Part shown: in pieces, positions 1 to 9,059 of the stretch
How the letters are laid out: each line of letters starts with the position of its first letter
How positions within the stretch are numbered: position 1 is the stretch's first letter
The notes under the pieces: model-generated
Seen by the model: the letters and a program-made list of their open reading frames with translations, nothing else
The model's database searches: none
What the model was told of the DNA's origin: nothing
Program-made: the position numbers and the translations under genes
Assembly: GCF_009725235.1 (NCBI RefSeq)
Contig: NZ_WJFC01000009.1
Span: forward strand, 69,137 to 133,136
Direction: 5' to 3'
DNA length: 64,000 nt
Source: Scytonema sp. UIC 10036
Lineage (GTDB): Bacteria > Cyanobacteriota > Cyanobacteriia > Cyanobacteriales > Nostocaceae

Positions 1-1
1 C

Positions 2-1162
2 CGACTTCTTCAAGAAGTCGGGGATTTTGCAGCCCATCAAAATCCATTTGGTATTGGATTGCGATTGGCAGATGTAGCAACTAAGGAATTGCTCCAAGGA
101 AACAATTTAACAGAATTTCAATCGTGGCTAACCGAGCAAAACCTATATGTATTTACCTTAAATGGTTTTCCATTTGGTGGATTTCATTGGCAAGTTGTCA
201 AAGACCAAGTTTATGCACCAGATTGGTCAAAACAGGAGCGACTTGATTATACCATAAGATTAGTACACATACTCGCACAACTTTTACCTTCAGGTGTGGA
301 AGGCAGCATTTCTACATTACCGCTTTCATACAAACCGTGGTTTAAAGGCAATCAACTTTTTCAAGCCTCTGTCACAAGTAGTGCGACTCTCCACATAGCA
401 GAATTAGTGGCAGAAATGGTAAAAATTAAACACGAAACAGGAAAAAATATTCATTTGGATTTAGAACCAGAACCAGATGGGCTGATAGAAAATGCTGCTG
501 AGGTGGTTGATTATTTCCAAACCTACTTATTACCTATTGGTGGCGATTATTTAGTCAAGCATTTAGGAATTTCTTTGGAAGCAGCAGAGCTTCATTTATT
601 AAATCACGTGCGCGTTTGTTACGATACCTGTCATTTTGCCGTAGAGTATGAAGATCCAATGACAGTCTTTCAGAAATTCCAATCGGCAGGAATTCAAGTT
701 GGCAAAATTCAAATTAGTGCTGCCCTACAGGTAAAAATTTCCATAGATATTGAACACCGCCGCCTCATCAAAGAAAAATTATTACCTTTTGCTGAATCTA
801 CATATTTACACCAAGTTATTGCAAGAGACAGCTATGGCAAACTGCATCGCTATCGAGATTTAGAACAAGCTTTACCAGATTTAGAAAGCACGACAGCTTC
901 TGAGTGGCGCATTCATTTTCACGTTCCCATTTTTATTAGAGATTATCAACTATTTCAGTCCACTCAAGATGATATAACAACAGTATTAGAGCTATTACAA
1001 GATAATCATGCTTGTGACCATCTTGAAATAGAAACATACACTTGGGAAGTTTTGCCAAAGGAAATGAAGTTGGATTTACCATCATCACTTCAAAGGGAGT
1101 ATGAATGGGTTTTGTCGAAGATGGTGGCAAATAGTAGAAATTTGTTGGCAGTTAACTGTTAA
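2..1162 (+). CDS. eboE: EboE-like TIM-barrel protein (5' end outside window)
   Basis: The protein reads as the xylose-isomerase-like TIM-barrel protein EboE of the ebo cluster, which in cyanobacteria accompanies scytonemin genes and is linked to export of metabolite precursors to the periplasm. Recognisable stretches are PFGIGLRLADVA near the start, VFTLNGFPFGGFH, HLDLEPEPDG and VRVCYDTCHFAVEYE, the last two rich in the acidic and His residues that line such barrels. The frame stays open to the window edge through the palindrome at 1-23, and the homologous PFGIG motif lies upstream of the first TTG at 59, so the true start is not in the window. eboF follows on the same strand at 2597, separated by a convergent gene. 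The exact reaction of EboE is unknown. Family identity is confident; the 5' end is not. Confidence 0.82.
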   Translation, partial: RLLQEVGDFAAHQNPFGIGLRLADVATKELLQGNNLTEFQSWLTEQNLYVFTLNGFPFGGFHWQVVKDQVYAPDWSKQERLDYTIRLVHILAQLLPSGVEGSISTLPLSYKPWFKGNQLFQASVTSSATLHIAELVAEMVKIKHETGKNIHLDLEPEPDGLIENAAEVVDYFQTYLLPIGGDYLVKHLGISLEAAELHLLNHVRVCYDTCHFAVEYEDPMTVFQKFQSAGIQVGKIQISAALQVKISIDIEHRRLIKEKLLPFAESTYLHQVIARDSYGKLHRYRDLEQALPDLESTTASEWRIHFHVPIFIRDYQLFQSTQDDITTVLELLQDNHACDHLEIETYTWEVLPKEMKLDLPSSLQREYEWVLSKMVANSRNLLAVNC

Positions 1163-1283
1163 GTTCCCTCATCCCCAACCCTTCTCCCTTAGCATTATTT
1201 ATAGATTTAAGTAAACGCTGGGGAAAATAATTGTTCCCACTGGCAAATTTTAACCCATAATTTCAATAGGCGATCGTACTGCT

Positions 1284-1316
1284 AGATCCCCGACTTCTTA
1301 AAGAAGTCGGGGATCT
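1284..1316. terminator. Perfect palindrome, probable bidirectional terminator
   Basis: A 33-bp near-perfect palindrome (arms AGATCCCCGACTTCTT) lies between the 3' ends of eboE (+) and the PEP-CTERM gene (-). The same core, CCGACTTCTT(C)AAGAAGTCGG, begins the window at 1-23, so this is a member of a dispersed palindromic repeat that here may end transcription from both sides. Confidence 0.6.
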
Positions 1317-1335
1317 AAAGGGATTTTGCTGGGAT

Positions 1336-2001
1336 TTAACCCCGGAACTTCAACTTGCGGGTGTATTTTCCTAAAAATACACTCAAGCCAACAAATCCCA
1401 TACCAATTACCCCAGCAGTTGTATTTGGTTCGGGAATGGCTTTGGGGGTTTGTAGGGAGAATTTGAGAACAGCTTTACCTTTAAAAGGCGCAGTCAAATC
1501 TGTACTGGTCAATCTGTCATTTTGGGTAAAAGTTATTTTACCAACTGCATCCTTGAATATACCTTCACCACCAGTCAGAGTGATAGTTCCACCACCTTCT
1601 ACTGTACCGTTAACAAAGTCAAATTTAGCTTGGTCGTTAGCGGTTCCAAATAATTCGTTGCTACCACCATAATAGCGATCGCCAAGAAGTGGCTGATTTT
1701 CTAATCCAAAAGCAGATGCATCTGCATTAAAGTAAGAAATATTGGTTGTTGGGTCAAAACTACCGTAAGTATTGCTGAGAAACTTACTCAATCCATATGG
1801 AGCATCAGCACTTTCTCCTGTAATCGTTGCTCTAGTAATACCTATGTCAGGTCTAAAAGAAGGGTCAATTGTGACTACTGTATCGTAAGTAGCGCTAAAT
1901 TCGTAATTTGTTTGCGCGTTGGCTTTTGTTGTATCCAACCCAAAACTAATTAACGTAATAGCTACTGAGGCTAGCCCTAAAGTGTATGAACGTAAAATCA
2001 T
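1336..2001 (-). CDS. PEP-CTERM sorting domain protein
   Basis: A 221-residue secreted protein. The N-terminus has a signal peptide (residues 1-29, hydrophobic LGLASVAITLISFGL, likely cut after ANA). The C-terminus ends with a PEP-CTERM signal: the PEP motif (IPEPNTTAG), a hydrophobic helix (VIGMGFVGLSVFLG) and a basic tail (KYTRKLK). Such tails are processed by exosortase in exopolysaccharide-producing bacteria. The middle (Ser/Thr/Gly-rich, beta-type) has no domain I recognise. It lies convergent to eboE and back to back with eboF, so it interrupts what is usually one ebo gene run. A role in the sheath or cell surface is inferred from the sorting signal only. Confidence 0.85.
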   Translation of the reverse strand: MILRSYTLGLASVAITLISFGLDTTKANAQTNYEFSATYDTVVTIDPSFRPDIGITRATITGESADAPYGLSKFLSNTYGSFDPTTNISYFNADASAFGLENQPLLGDRYYGGSNELFGTANDQAKFDFVNGTVEGGGTITLTGGEGIFKDAVGKITFTQNDRLTSTDLTAPFKGKAVLKFSLQTPKAIPEPNTTAGVIGMGFVGLSVFLGKYTRKLKFRG

Positions 2002-2596
2002 AATCGTCCTTTTTTCTACAAACTTTAGTAAGTTGCAACAATAAATCGAGCGGAAATAAAACTGCTATGATGCGCTTGGGATCGATTCAGATGGTGAAAA
2101 TCTTCAAGCTTGGAATCTTCTTTTGAAGAAGCCTTTATCTAGAATTTATGTAAGGCATAGTAGGTTGGGTTGAGGAACGAAACCCAACACTGATAGACAT
2201 TCGTTGGGTTGAGGAACGAAACCCAATATTGATAGGCTTTCGTTGGGTTTCCTCACGGTAAGCCCAACCTACTCATATTCTTACCCGAGCAGTATTGGTA
2301 GTGCGATCGCTATCAAGATGCACTTTTGTATAAACCTTTACTATAAAACTATAAGATATGTAAATTTGAGGATAAATGAACAATTTTTTGATGTGTTTGT
2401 TATATTTTTCGATCTCCCAAAAATTACGCAAGCTAAGATAGGGAAATCTGTGTTATTTTGTGCTTTCCTATATATTAGAGTTTAAATGTTAAAAAATATT
2501 AAATAAGTGAGTGGATAATCTTAAAATACTGCACCACACATATCATTTTGTCATTTCAACGGTATTTGCGCGTCCTTAAGGGATTAACTTCGAGTC
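2002..2596. other. Intergenic region with tandem interspersed repeats
   Basis: No convincing gene. The part next to the PEP-CTERM start should hold its promoter. At about 2158-2275 there are three copies of a palindromic repeat with core GTTGGGTTGAGGAACGAAACCCAAC, the last one inverted and partly different. The remainder up to eboF is AT-rich and presumably carries the eboF promoter; no clear -10/-35 pair stands out. Confidence 0.5.
2158..2275. repeat. Cluster of TAGGTTGGGTT palindromic repeats
   Basis: Three neighbouring copies of a short inverted repeat (TTGGGTT ... AACCCAA around GAGGAACG). Single copies occur elsewhere in the window at about 21113-21140 and 23160-23188, so this is a dispersed MITE-like family. 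Confidence 0.7.
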
Positions 2597-3967
2597 ATGC
2601 ATAAAACGGTTGTTCTTAATGTAGTCGGATTGTCGCCCAATTTATTGGGAGAACATACGCCATTCCTATCGCAATGGGCAAGATCTGGAAAAACTGTTCC
2701 AATTTCCCCGGTGTTACCAGCTGTTACCTGTACGGCACAAGCAACTTATCTTACCGGAAAAATGCCCAACGAACATGGTATTGTTGCCAATGGGTGGTAT
2801 TTTCACGACGATTGCGAGATTAAGTTTTGGCGACAGTCTAATAAACTGGTTCAAGCACCAAAAGTATGGGATATGGCGCGATCGCTAGATCCATCTTTTA
2901 CCTGCGCCAATTTGTTCTGGTGGTACAACATGTACTCTTCAGTAGACTATGCAGTTACCCCCCGACCAATGTATCCTGCTGATGGTAGAAAACTTCCTGA
3001 TATTTACACTGACCCACAAGAATGGCGTTCGGAACTCCAAACTGAATTTGGTCAGTTCCCTCTCTTCAATTTCTGGGGTCCCAACACCTCTATTAGGTGT
3101 AGTAAATGGATAGCCTCTTCTGCTAAGTGGGTGGAACAAAAGTGCAGCCCTACCCTCACGCTCATTTACTTACCTCATTTAGATTACTGCTTGCAAAAAT
3201 TTGGACCGGAAGACAAGCAAGTAGCAAAAGACTTACAAGAAATTGATGCTGTTTGCCGGGATCTCATTGAATTCTACGAAAATCGAGGTACACAGGTCAT
3301 TGTTCTGTCTGAATACGGTATCACAGCTGTATCCCAACCAGTTCACTTGAACCGGATGCTGCGAGAACAAGGGTTGCTGAGTGTAAGAGAAGAACTGGGG
3401 CGGGAATTGCTCGATCCTGGAGCAAGTAAGGCATTTGCTGTCGCTGACCATCAAATTGCTCACGTTTATGTCAACGATCCATTTTACATTCCTAAAGTGA
3501 GAGCGCTATTGGAAGCAACAGAGGGTGTTGCCCGAGTCTTGGGAGACGAAGAAAAGCCAGCATACCATCTCAATCATTCCAGATCGGGAGAGTTAGTCGC
3601 GATCGCTCAACCAAACGCCTGGTTTACTTACTACTACTGGCTAGATGACCACTGTGCTCCCGATTTTGCCAGAACAGTAGATATCCATCGCAAACCGGGT
3701 TACGATCCAGTAGAACTTTTTCTCGATCCTCAAATCAAACTTCCCAAACTTCAAATAGGCATAAAACTGCTTAAAAAACAGCTTGGGTTTCGCTACTTAA
3801 TGGATGTTATTCCTTTAGATGCATCCTTAGTACGTGGTTCTCATGGGTCTACAACTGTTGTTCCTGGTGAGCGACCATTATTTATAACCCAGCAAACTCA
3901 TTTGCTACCAACTGAATCAATCGAAGCAACGGATGTATGTCACCTCATACTGCAACATCTTCGTTAA
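2597..3967 (+). CDS. eboF: EboF-like nucleotide pyrophosphatase/phosphodiesterase family protein
   Basis: A 456-residue protein of the alkaline phosphatase / type I phosphodiesterase superfamily, matching the protein that ends the ebo cluster (in Nostoc punctiforme the five-gene satellite cluster induced with scytonemin). Visible features are the nucleophile region PAVTCTAQATYLTGKMPNEHG (Thr as likely catalytic residue, residues about 42-62), and late metal-ligand type motifs (SEYG near residue 240, DHQIAHV near 290, RGSHGSTT near 415). The first metal-binding Asp typical of the superfamily (in an xDG motif) appears replaced in LNVVGLSPN. No signal peptide is seen. The ATG at 2597 is the only good start. 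The substrate is unknown; hydrolysis of a phosphoester is inferred from the fold. Confidence 0.8.
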   Translation: MHKTVVLNVVGLSPNLLGEHTPFLSQWARSGKTVPISPVLPAVTCTAQATYLTGKMPNEHGIVANGWYFHDDCEIKFWRQSNKLVQAPKVWDMARSLDPSFTCANLFWWYNMYSSVDYAVTPRPMYPADGRKLPDIYTDPQEWRSELQTEFGQFPLFNFWGPNTSIRCSKWIASSAKWVEQKCSPTLTLIYLPHLDYCLQKFGPEDKQVAKDLQEIDAVCRDLIEFYENRGTQVIVLSEYGITAVSQPVHLNRMLREQGLLSVREELGRELLDPGASKAFAVADHQIAHVYVNDPFYIPKVRALLEATEGVARVLGDEEKPAYHLNHSRSGELVAIAQPNAWFTYYYWLDDHCAPDFARTVDIHRKPGYDPVELFLDPQIKLPKLQIGIKLLKKQLGFRYLMDVIPLDASLVRGSHGSTTVVPGERPLFITQQTHLLPTESIEATDVCHLILQHLR

Positions 3968-3998
3968 TCGGGGTTAGGGGCTGCAAAATCCCACCCAC

Positions 3999-4053
3999 CT
4001 CGTTCCCAGGTTTTAGCACTCTCTCGTTCCCAGGTAGAACCTGGGAACGAGAG
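3999..4053. repeat. CTCGTTCCCAGG hairpin repeat
   Basis: Strong inverted repeat CTCGTTCCCAGG-TAGAA-CCTGGGAACGAG just after eboF, with an extra half copy upstream. The same hairpin core sits inside the element at 13724-13838. It may also act as a terminator for eboF. Confidence 0.65.
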
Positions 4054-4707
4054 AATAGGGGCTGAGGGGTGTAAAAAAGTATTGTTTATACTTTGAATAA
4101 CCCAGTAAATACTTAAATTCGCCACAGCTATTCCGTATATTCCTTTAGAAAGAAAGAATTTATCACCCAAGGCGGTAGAGGATGACCGCCTTCATATAGC
4201 TTATGGAGTATTACTGAGAAACAAAAGTAAAAAGCAAAAAAAATGACACATCTACCAAAAAAATGTTCATGTATCATTCCTTAACATTTAGTAGGCTAAA
4301 CACATACCAAGTAGCGTTCGTTTGTAAAGATTCGCGCACAAGGTAAGACTGTCGATCCGAACTGTTAGCAGTTGAAGTCATCAGTCCAACCTTTTACATT
4401 TACGGATGTTCAAAGGTGTCTAGACAGGTTTTCGTTACTGGTTTGTCTGTGACTATTTTAAAAGTGGCAACAGTACTTATACAGTAACAAGTTCAATCCT
4501 TCATACTTTACTGCTCCAATCCGTGTTTTCCGTGAATTTTCCTTGAATTGTCCGTCTCGGTTAGGTCAGTGTTATTAACTGCGTATATACTGTGCTTTAA
4601 TGTCTAGTTTATTTAATTAGCAACTAGTCCAAGTTGCGATGTCTGCGGTTATTCGCAGTCTGTCTAGATATGCAATTAAAGACTCCCTCAACATCAAAGA
4701 AACCCCC
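4054..4707. other. Intergenic region upstream of trpEG
   Basis: About 650 bases without a supported gene. It should hold the promoter of the trp operon; a possible -10 (TATACT) is at about 4585-4590, but I cannot identify a matching -35. No Trp-rich leader peptide or obvious attenuator hairpin was found, so the control mechanism is not visible. Confidence 0.4.
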
Positions 4708-6906
4708 ATGATTGTTGATTCTCACACTTACAAAACTCTTGGCGGCATAGGTGTATCTCGCTCCATCACCGAAGTGAAGATGGACACAGCCTTGGATGAA
4801 ATTTCTTTTTATCTGGACTCCCAACGAGGAGGGTTGCTCAAGAGCAGTTATGAATATCCAGGGCGATACAAAAGATGGGCGATTGGATTTATTAATCCAC
4901 CACTAGAACTGACAACACGGGAGAGAGCTTTTACGCTGAGAGCGCTAAATAATCGAGGCAAGGTGCTTCTACCCCTATTGTTGGTGCATCTGTCCGTGCA
5001 TTCCCAACTTCAGGAAGTCAAGCAAGATAACGATTATATTACTGGATATGTAAAGCCCACATCGCAGTTGTTTGCAGAAGAAGAACGCAGCAAGCAACCT
5101 TCTGCATTCACAGTGATTCGCGAAATTCTCCATATTTTCTCCAGTGATGAAGACGAGCATCTGGGATTGTATGGGGCATTTGGCTACGACTTGTTATTTC
5201 AGTTTGAGCCAATTCCAATGCGTCTGGAACGTCCTACAGACCAAAGGGATATAGTGCTTTATTTGCCTGATGAATTGGTTATTGTTGACTACTACCTGCA
5301 GCGTGCGTATCGAGTGCAGTATGAGTTTGAAACAACACAAGGCAATACCCAAAATCTTCCACGTACAGGTGAATCAATTGATTACAGGGGTAAACGCCTT
5401 GTTCCAGCAAAAACTTCCGACCATGCACCGGGAGAGTATGCCAGCCAAGTAGAAGTAGCACTGGATTACTTCCGGCGTGGAGATTTGTTTGAAGTGGTTC
5501 CTTCACAAAGCTTTTTTGAATCCTGCGAACAACCACCCAGTCAGCTTTTCCAAACCCTACAGCATATAAACCCCAGCCCCTATGGTTTTATCTTTAACCT
5601 TGGTGGAGAGTATATCATTGGTGCTTCCCCAGAAATGTTTGTACGGGTTGAAGGTCGGAGAGTAGAAACCTGCCCGATTAGTGGTACCATTACTCGTGGA
5701 CAAGATGCCCTTGATGATGCCGAGCAAATTCGTCAACTTCTAAATTCAGGTAAGGAAGAAGCAGAGTTGACCATGTGTACTGACGTGGATCGCAATGACA
5801 AATCGCGGATTTGCGAACCGGGTTCCGTACAAGTCATCGGTCGCCGTCAAATAGAAATGTACAGCCACTTGATCCATACAGTGGATCACGTTGAAGGGTT
5901 ACTGCGATCGCAGTTTGATGCTTTGGACGCCTTTCTCACCCATACTTGGGCAGTGACAGTGACAGGCGCACCCAAGCGATCGGCAATGCAATTCCTCGAA
6001 CAGCACGAACGCAGCTCCAGACGGTGGTATGGTGGAGCAGTTGGCTACCTCAACTTTAATGGTAATCTCAATACAGGATTGATTTTGAGAACCATTAGAC
6101 TGCAAGATTCAATTGCCGAGGTAAGAGTAGGAGCAACAGTTCTCTATGACTCCCTGCCATCAGCAGAAGAACAAGAGACAATGACAAAAGGTGCGGCGTT
6201 GTTTGAAACAATTCGCCGTGCAAAGCAAGGAATCCCATCAAAGGATTGCAAACGAGAAAAATTAAGCGCTTGTGTTCCAGATGTCGAACCCGGTAAGCGT
6301 ATTTTACTAGTGGATTACGAAGACTCATTTGTTCACACCCTAGCCAACTACATCCGTCAAACTGGAGCAACAGTGACCACATTACGTCACAGCTTCTCAG
6401 AATCCCTGTTGGATATAGAGCGTCCTGACTTAGTTGTTTTATCTCCAGGTCCCGGTAAACCCAGCGATTTTAAAGTACCAGATATGGTCAAAAGTTGCGT
6501 GCGCCGCAATATACCCCTGTTTGGAGTGTGCTTGGGATTGCAAGGAATTGTTGAAGCCTTTGGCGGACAACTCGGAGTTCTTCACTATCCCCAGCATGGT
6601 AAATCCTCAAGGGTAATTGTGACCGAACCAGATTCAGTTTTGTTCAAAGCCTTACCCCAATCCTTCTCAGTTGGTAGATATCATTCTTTGTTTGCCATAC
6701 CACAGCGGTTACCCGAACAATTGAAAGTAACTGCTATCTCAGACGATGAGGTAATCATGGCAATTGAGCATCAATCGCTTCCCATAGCCGCAGTACAGTT
6801 CCATCCAGAATCCATCATGACGCTATCAGGAGAAGTTGGTCTGGCAATCATTAAGAATGTAGTCCGTGCATATACTCAAATAGAGAAGTTAGTGGTTAGT
6901 AGTTAG
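4708..6906 (+). CDS. trpEG: Fused anthranilate synthase TrpE-TrpG
   Basis: Converts chorismate and glutamine to anthranilate, the first step of tryptophan synthesis. The protein is a fusion: an aminase/chorismate-binding part (to about residue 525, with TRGQDALDDAEQI, DVDRNDKSRICEPGSV and TVTGAPKRSAM) and a class I glutamine amidotransferase (from about 535, nucleophile Cys in GVCLGLQG and His-Glu in VQFHPESI). The ATG at 4708 gives 732 residues beginning MIVDSHTYKTLGG, which fits the usual start and length of fused TrpEG enzymes; an in-frame ATG at 4639 would add 23 residues. It heads a trp operon in the order found in scytonemin gene clusters, so it is probably the dedicated copy for that pathway. 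The last residues (LVVSS) and the stop are encoded by the heptamer repeat that follows. Confidence 0.95.
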   Translation: MIVDSHTYKTLGGIGVSRSITEVKMDTALDEISFYLDSQRGGLLKSSYEYPGRYKRWAIGFINPPLELTTRERAFTLRALNNRGKVLLPLLLVHLSVHSQLQEVKQDNDYITGYVKPTSQLFAEEERSKQPSAFTVIREILHIFSSDEDEHLGLYGAFGYDLLFQFEPIPMRLERPTDQRDIVLYLPDELVIVDYYLQRAYRVQYEFETTQGNTQNLPRTGESIDYRGKRLVPAKTSDHAPGEYASQVEVALDYFRRGDLFEVVPSQSFFESCEQPPSQLFQTLQHINPSPYGFIFNLGGEYIIGASPEMFVRVEGRRVETCPISGTITRGQDALDDAEQIRQLLNSGKEEAELTMCTDVDRNDKSRICEPGSVQVIGRRQIEMYSHLIHTVDHVEGLLRSQFDALDAFLTHTWAVTVTGAPKRSAMQFLEQHERSSRRWYGGAVGYLNFNGNLNTGLILRTIRLQDSIAEVRVGATVLYDSLPSAEEQETMTKGAALFETIRRAKQGIPSKDCKREKLSACVPDVEPGKRILLVDYEDSFVHTLANYIRQTGATVTTLRHSFSESLLDIERPDLVVLSPGPGKPSDFKVPDMVKSCVRRNIPLFGVCLGLQGIVEAFGGQLGVLHYPQHGKSSRVIVTEPDSVLFKALPQSFSVGRYHSLFAIPQRLPEQLKVTAISDDEVIMAIEHQSLPIAAVQFHPESIMTLSGEVGLAIIKNVVRAYTQIEKLVVSS

Positions 6907-7003
6907 TAGTTGGTGGTTGGTGGTTGGTGGTTGGTGGTTGGTGATTTCTAACAACTAACAACTAACAACTAGCAACTAACAACTAACAACTAACAACTAA
7001 CCC
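6889..7003. repeat. Heptameric STRR, trpEG-trpC spacer
   Basis: Tandem 7-mers of the TTAGTTG/TTGGTGG type fill the first half and the complementary CAACTAA type fills the second half, so the transcript could fold into one long hairpin. The repeat starts inside the end of trpEG and supplies its stop codon. Confidence 0.9.
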
Positions 7004-7037
7004 TCCCCCCTCTCCAATCATCTCTTGCATCATACAT

Positions 7038-7889
7038 ATGAGTTATTCAGTTGCTACTGTTGGTGTTCGCCCGCGCCACATACTTGAAGAAATTGTGTGG
7101 CACAAAAGGCAAGAAGTTGCACAGATGCGCCAAGAACTGCCTTTAGCTTCTTTGCAACAACAGTTAAGTCAAGCTCCTGAAGTTAGGAATTTCTTGACGG
7201 CTTTGCAGGAAAACCCTCACGTACCAAGCGTGATTGCGGAGGTAAAAAAAGCATCTCCAAGTCGTGGGGTGCTTCGTGCTGACTTCAATCCGGTAGCGAT
7301 CGCCACCGCTTACGAGCGAGGTGGAGCAGCTTGTTTGTCTGTTCTTACGGATTCTAAGTTCTTCCAGGGTAGTTTTGATAACCTGCGTAATATCAGGCAA
7401 AAAGTTGCACTGCCACTGTTGTGTAAAGAGTTTATTATTGATATTTATCAAATTTATTACGCAAGAGTGGCAGGTGCAGATGCTGTATTGTTGATAGCAG
7501 CTATCCTGACAGATGAAGAAATTCAGGATTTTGCGAAAGTTATCCACGACTTGGGAATGAAAGCTCTAGTAGAGGTTCATACCTTAGCTGAACTAGATAG
7601 AGTTCTAAGATTGGATAACATCCGCTTAATAGGTATAAACAATCGTAACCTGGAAGATTTTACGCTAGATATTAAAACAACACAAGAACTCTCACAAGCT
7701 AGGCGATCGCAACTACAAAGCTATGGCATCACTCTTGTGAGTGAGTCTGGCTTGTATACACCTGAAGATTTATCTTTTGTCGCTGAAGTTGGTGCTCGTG
7801 CAGTGCTCGTAGGCGAATCCTTAGTCAAACAAGCTGATGTAGAGAAAGCTGTGCGGGCTATATTAGGAGAGACAAACAATAGAAGTTAG
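7038..7889 (+). CDS. trpC: Indole-3-glycerol phosphate synthase
   Basis: Converts carboxyphenylamino-deoxyribulose phosphate to indole-3-glycerol phosphate. In scytonemin producers this copy feeds indole precursors. The 283-residue protein shows the family motifs VIAEVKKASPSRG (catalytic Lys), LCKEFIID, GINNRNLEDF and VSESGL, then VGESLV at the end of the barrel, and an N-terminal helical extension typical of cyanobacteria. It starts at ATG 7038, about 35 bases after the repeat block. The last codons lie close to the next repeat tract. Confidence 0.95.
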   Translation: MSYSVATVGVRPRHILEEIVWHKRQEVAQMRQELPLASLQQQLSQAPEVRNFLTALQENPHVPSVIAEVKKASPSRGVLRADFNPVAIATAYERGGAACLSVLTDSKFFQGSFDNLRNIRQKVALPLLCKEFIIDIYQIYYARVAGADAVLLIAAILTDEEIQDFAKVIHDLGMKALVEVHTLAELDRVLRLDNIRLIGINNRNLEDFTLDIKTTQELSQARRSQLQSYGITLVSESGLYTPEDLSFVAEVGARAVLVGESLVKQADVEKAVRAILGETNNRS

Positions 7890-7970
7890 TGGTTAGTTGT
7901 TAGTTGTTAGTTGTTAGTAAGAAAACCACTAACCACTAACCAGTAACCACTAACCAGTAACCATTAACCA
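7884..7970. repeat. Heptameric STRR, trpC-oxidoreductase spacer
   Basis: GTTAGTT-type 7-mers followed, after GTAAGAAAA, by complementary ACTAACC/AGTAACC-type 7-mers; a long inverted structure filling the whole spacer and touching both neighbouring genes. Confidence 0.88.
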
Positions 7971-7982
7971 GTGACCTTTTTG

Positions 7983-8939
7983 ATGAAAGCATTGATGATA
8001 ACAAACTTCGGGGGTCCGGAAGTTTTTGTACAACGCGAGGTGGAAAAACCAACACCTGGTAAAAACCAAGTCCTAGTGAAAGTTTGTGCATCCTCAGTGA
8101 ATCCTGCTGATTGTGGGGTACGTCGAGGGCTGTTTCCACCCAGGAGAGAACTACCTGCAATTATTGGATTTGACGTTTCTGGAGTCATTGAAGCAGTTGG
8201 TGAGAACGTTCAGGACTATAAGGTAGGAGATGAAGTTTATTACGCCATAGGACATTTTGACAATAGTGGTGCTTATGCTGAGTATCATGTAGCAAATGAA
8301 TCAATTATTGCCAAAAAACCTGTGAATCTGTCGCATACACAAGCGGCTAGCGTACCTGTTGCAGGCGGTACTGCATGGACTGCACTAATTGACAAGGCGA
8401 ATATCAAAGTAGGCGAAACTGTACTCATTCATGGTGGTGCGGGAGGAGTTGGCTCTTTTGCTATCCAAATTGCTAAAGCAGCAGGCGCGTATGTTTATAC
8501 TACCTGCGGTAGATATGATTTTGACCTTGTTAAGTCTATAGGTGCAGACAGAGCCATAGACTACCACTCCGAAAATTTTATTGACATCATCATGAGGGAA
8601 ACCCACGGTGAAGGTGTTGATGTTACTTTTTCTACCGTTGCTGGTGAACTTCTAGCCAAAAGCCTACCGGTCATCAAATTTGATGGTCGGGGTGTAACAG
8701 TGACAGGCATACAAGGTGACCTTAACCCCGCGATCGCCAAAAATATTACAATTCACTTCGTACACTTAGACAATCCTCGTCCCAAACTAGAAGCTTTAAA
8801 AACCTTAATTGAGCGGGATCAAATTAACCCTGTTATCGGAATGACCTTTCCCCTCGATAGGGTAGCACAAGCCCATCAAAAGTTTGAAGAAAGAGGTAAA
8901 GATGTACGTGGAAAAATTGTTATTCAAGTTAGTTGTTAG
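7983..8939 (+). CDS. Zinc-less MDR oxidoreductase (quinone reductase-like)
   Basis: A medium-chain dehydrogenase/reductase of about 318 residues, probably NADPH dependent. Motifs: GFDVSGVIEAVGENV, VPVAGGTAWTAL and the nucleotide-binding loop GGAGGVGSFAIQIAKAAG near residue 155; the structural-zinc cysteine cluster is absent, as in quinone reductase-like members. ATG 7983 gives the usual MKALMITNFGGPE start; a GTG at 7971 lies in the repeat and is less likely. It sits between trpC and trpA, where N. punctiforme has no such gene as far as I recall. A role in oxidising or reducing an aromatic intermediate is possible but not shown. Its C-terminal VSC and stop come from the heptamer repeat. Confidence 0.85.
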   Translation: MKALMITNFGGPEVFVQREVEKPTPGKNQVLVKVCASSVNPADCGVRRGLFPPRRELPAIIGFDVSGVIEAVGENVQDYKVGDEVYYAIGHFDNSGAYAEYHVANESIIAKKPVNLSHTQAASVPVAGGTAWTALIDKANIKVGETVLIHGGAGGVGSFAIQIAKAAGAYVYTTCGRYDFDLVKSIGADRAIDYHSENFIDIIMRETHGEGVDVTFSTVAGELLAKSLPVIKFDGRGVTVTGIQGDLNPAIAKNITIHFVHLDNPRPKLEALKTLIERDQINPVIGMTFPLDRVAQAHQKFEERGKDVRGKIVIQVSC

Positions 8940-9048
8940 TCGTTAGTTGTTAGTTGTTAGTTGAAATACTGCTAACCACTAACCACTAACCACTAACCAC
9001 TAACGACTAACAACTAACCACTAACCACTAACCACTATCCACTATCCA
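8929..9048. repeat. Heptameric STRR, oxidoreductase-trpA spacer
   Basis: TTAGTTG-type 7-mers, a short unique piece (AAATACTGC), then complementary ACTAACC-type 7-mers. It begins inside the end of the oxidoreductase gene and gives its stop codon. Confidence 0.9.
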
Positions 9049-9059
9049 AATCAGGTGCA

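Noticed and set aside
5899..6382. Minus-strand open frames inside trpEG
   Set aside because: They lie wholly within a clearly coding gene, have no family motifs and follow the codon bias of the opposite strand.
6889..7003. CRISPR-like or protein-coding interpretation of heptamer tracts
   Set aside because: The unit is 7 bp in direct tandem without spacers, which is the STRR pattern of heterocystous cyanobacteria.
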